Of a DNA stretch of 7,334 bases, positions 6,103 through 7,334 are shown piece by piece; the first letter of the stretch is position 1; each line of letters opens with the position of its first letter. Both the position numbers and the translations under genes were made by a program. The stretch comes from Candidatus Thalassarchaeaceae archaeon (GTDB lineage Archaea > Thermoplasmatota > Poseidoniia > Poseidoniales > Thalassarchaeaceae): the NCBI GenBank assembly GCA_030754395.1, contig JASMAJ010000038.1, positions 1 through 7,334 of the forward strand. The letters run 5' to 3'. The notes beneath the pieces were generated by a model. That model worked only from the letters and a program-made list of their open reading frames with translations. It was not told where the DNA came from and did not search any database.

Positions 6103-7017
6103 TCAGTCATCTGATGAATCCAATTGAGGAATAATTAACCCTCTCCACTTCGATTTACGGACCAATTCATTCTCGTCTATGAATCGAATACGCACTCTAA
6201 GTGAAATCTGATCAATTATGATTACTACAAAATACATTACGATGATAAGTGCTAGAACTCGGTCATAGAGTTTGAATGGCTCAAGATAGTACTGCATGTA
6301 CCAACCAATTCCACCTGCTCCCACTAAACCTACAACTGAACCATGCCGAACATTATACTCAAACATAAATAACATCTGACTGATTAATGAATTCGCGGCT
6401 TCAGGAATTGCAAAATAACGAGCCACTTGCCATCTAGGTAAGCCCATTGTACGTGCAACCTCAAGTGGTTCCCTGCTTACACCCTCCAGAGATTCATACT
6501 GTAACTTCCCGAGATAACCCACGGTGTACATTGTCATGGCAAGCACTCCAGCAAGAGGTCCTACCCCTACCAATATGACAAAAATTAGCGCCCAAATTAG
6601 TGATGGAAGAACTCTGAGGGCGGCTAAAAGTTGGCGCATGGATTGGGCTAATAATGGTGGAGAAATGTTTGTTGCAGAAGCAGCAGCTAAGGGTAGAGAA
6701 AGAATTGTTCCAAATATTGTTGCAAGAAATGCAATCTCTAGAGTTTGTGTCATTCCAAGAACTGCGGGGCTACACATCCAGTCAGTTTCCAGATTACAAG
6801 GAGGATATGCCCATGAGGCTCTATCTGATAAAACTGAAAAATCAGGAGGCCAAGCATCATTAGTAATAATTAACAGATTAGAGAACATATCGCCTAACCC
6901 TATTAATGAAATATCAAGATGGTAAATCGATAGAATTGCAATAATAGCTAATAATAATGAAGACCTTAATATTGGTCTTTGAACTAGAATCTGAAGGAAA
7001 TGAGGTGACTCACTCAT
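6103..7017 (-). CDS. phnE: Phosphonate-type ABC transporter permease, PhnE-like
   Basis: This is an inner-membrane channel subunit of a phosphonate/phosphite-type importer, 304 residues, slightly longer than usual. Membrane segments are visible near 18-35, 92-113, 138-163, 212-232 and 252-270. Motifs fit PhnE: TLEIAFLATIFGTILSLPLA (92-111), the EAA-type coupling loop EPLEVARTMGLPRWQVARYFAIPEA (183-207), and the family hallmark YNVRHGSVVGLVGAGGIGWY (221-240) followed by DRVLALIIVM and a basic C-terminal tail. An extracytoplasmic loop (about 52-88) after the first helix carries a short insertion with Cys74 and Cys82. The ATG overlaps the upstream ATPase stop (ATGA), preceded by a seven-G run (7031-7025) that may act as a weak ribosome site. 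No binding-protein gene is visible here; it may lie further right. The substrate (phosphonate, phosphite or a phosphate ester) cannot be told from the permease. The gene is more AT-rich than the aap genes, down to about 22% GC in 6901-6960. Confidence 0.82.
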   Translation of the reverse strand: MSESPHFLQILVQRPILRSSLLLAIIAILSIYHLDISLIGLGDMFSNLLIITNDAWPPDFSVLSDRASWAYPPCNLETDWMCSPAVLGMTQTLEIAFLATIFGTILSLPLAAASATNISPPLLAQSMRQLLAALRVLPSLIWALIFVILVGVGPLAGVLAMTMYTVGYLGKLQYESLEGVSREPLEVARTMGLPRWQVARYFAIPEAANSLISQMLFMFEYNVRHGSVVGLVGAGGIGWYMQYYLEPFKLYDRVLALIIVMYFVVIIIDQISLRVRIRFIDENELVRKSKWRGLIIPQLDSSDD

Positions 7018-7334
7018 TGATTAGCCCCCCCTATTAAATAGAGTTCAGAGGATTCTTCAATATCATCAACGAGTGAAATTAACTTACGTCCACGTAATTG
7101 TAATACTCTATCGCAAAAGGTTCTAGCTCTAACTGGATTATGTTCTACAATCAAAATAGTAGATCCGTTTTCAGCAAGAGAACGAATAAGTTCTATCATG
7201 TCTCGAGCAGTTTGGATATCTAACTCACCTAGACATTCATCAGCAAGAATAAGTTTCGGATTTTGCACCATAGCTCTGGCTATAGCAACCCTCCTCTGTT
7301 GACCTCCTGATAACTGATTCACTGAAGTAAACAT
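7014..7334 (-). CDS. phnC: ABC transporter ATPase, PhnC-like, C-terminal part only (5' end outside window)
   Basis: The last 106 codons of an ATPase that energises the adjacent PhnE-like permease. The frame is open to the right edge; the Met codon at 7334 is internal, not a start. Visible motifs, numbered from the edge: signature LSGGQ (8-12), Walker B LILADE (28-33), D-loop-position GELD (36-39) and H-loop His65 (EHN). Walker A and the Q-loop must lie outside. The segments TARDMIELIRSLAENGSTILIV and the ending around LRGRKL fit PhnC. Two departures stand out: Cys follows the catalytic Glu (DEC instead of the usual DEP), and GELD replaces the usual SALD/SLD. The gene ends 4 bases into the permease gene (ATGA). 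ABC ATPase identity is certain; the phosphonate subfamily relies mainly on the neighbour. Confidence 0.75.
   Translation of the reverse strand: MFTSVNQLSGGQQRRVAIARAMVQNPKLILADECLGELDIQTARDMIELIRSLAENGSTILIVEHNPVRARTFCDRVLQLRGRKLISLVDDIEESSELYLIGGANQ

Noticed and set aside
7025..7031. Seven-base G/C homopolymer before phnE as a phase-variable or slippage site
   Set aside because: It codes in frame for the Gly-Gly of the ATPase tail just before its stop, and a single run near a stop gives no sign of functional slippage.

Overview
All genes in this window lie on the minus strand, and nearly every base is coding. Two ABC-importer operons sit head to tail. Read in the direction of transcription (right to left), the window opens with the end of a phosphonate-type importer: a PhnC-like ATPase cut by the right edge, then a PhnE-like permease. 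It continues with a complete aapJ-aapQ-aapM-aapP general L-amino-acid importer, whose ATPase is cut by the left edge only a codon or two before its expected end. There are two non-coding gaps. One (5940-6102) holds a T-rich terminator-like stretch and the aap promoter. The other (4652-4754) holds a strong stem-loop between the binding-protein gene and the permease genes.

The sequence suggests a marine planktonic archaeon, probably of the Marine Group II / Poseidoniales type. The case is circumstantial. The binding protein is a lipoprotein with a small low-charge signal peptide. A TATA box lies about 28 nt upstream of its best start codon, implying a leaderless or nearly leaderless mRNA. The upstream operon ends in T-runs rather than a GC hairpin. 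One permease carries a DxNxDGxxD loop of a kind common in proteins of that group. Against an ordinary bacterial aap locus, both permeases are far larger than usual (710 and 579 residues, against roughly 400 in proteobacteria) because of added membrane segments. A distant bacterium cannot be excluded.

How the genes work together: AapJ, anchored outside the membrane by a lipid, captures amino acids and delivers them to the AapQ/AapM channel, which AapP powers by ATP hydrolysis. Three junctions (PhnC/PhnE, AapQ/AapM, AapM/AapP) are 4-base ATGA overlaps, indicating translational coupling. The aapJ/aapQ junction is instead spaced by a 30-base near-palindrome followed by five T's, which probably lets the cell make much more binding protein than permease.

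The most unusual items are a six-cysteine N-terminal extension on AapP, the expanded permeases, the EF-hand-like calcium loop in AapQ, and the intergenic stem-loop. The phn-like block is visibly more AT-rich than the aap block. I see no RNA genes, mobile elements, CRISPR arrays or phage genes.
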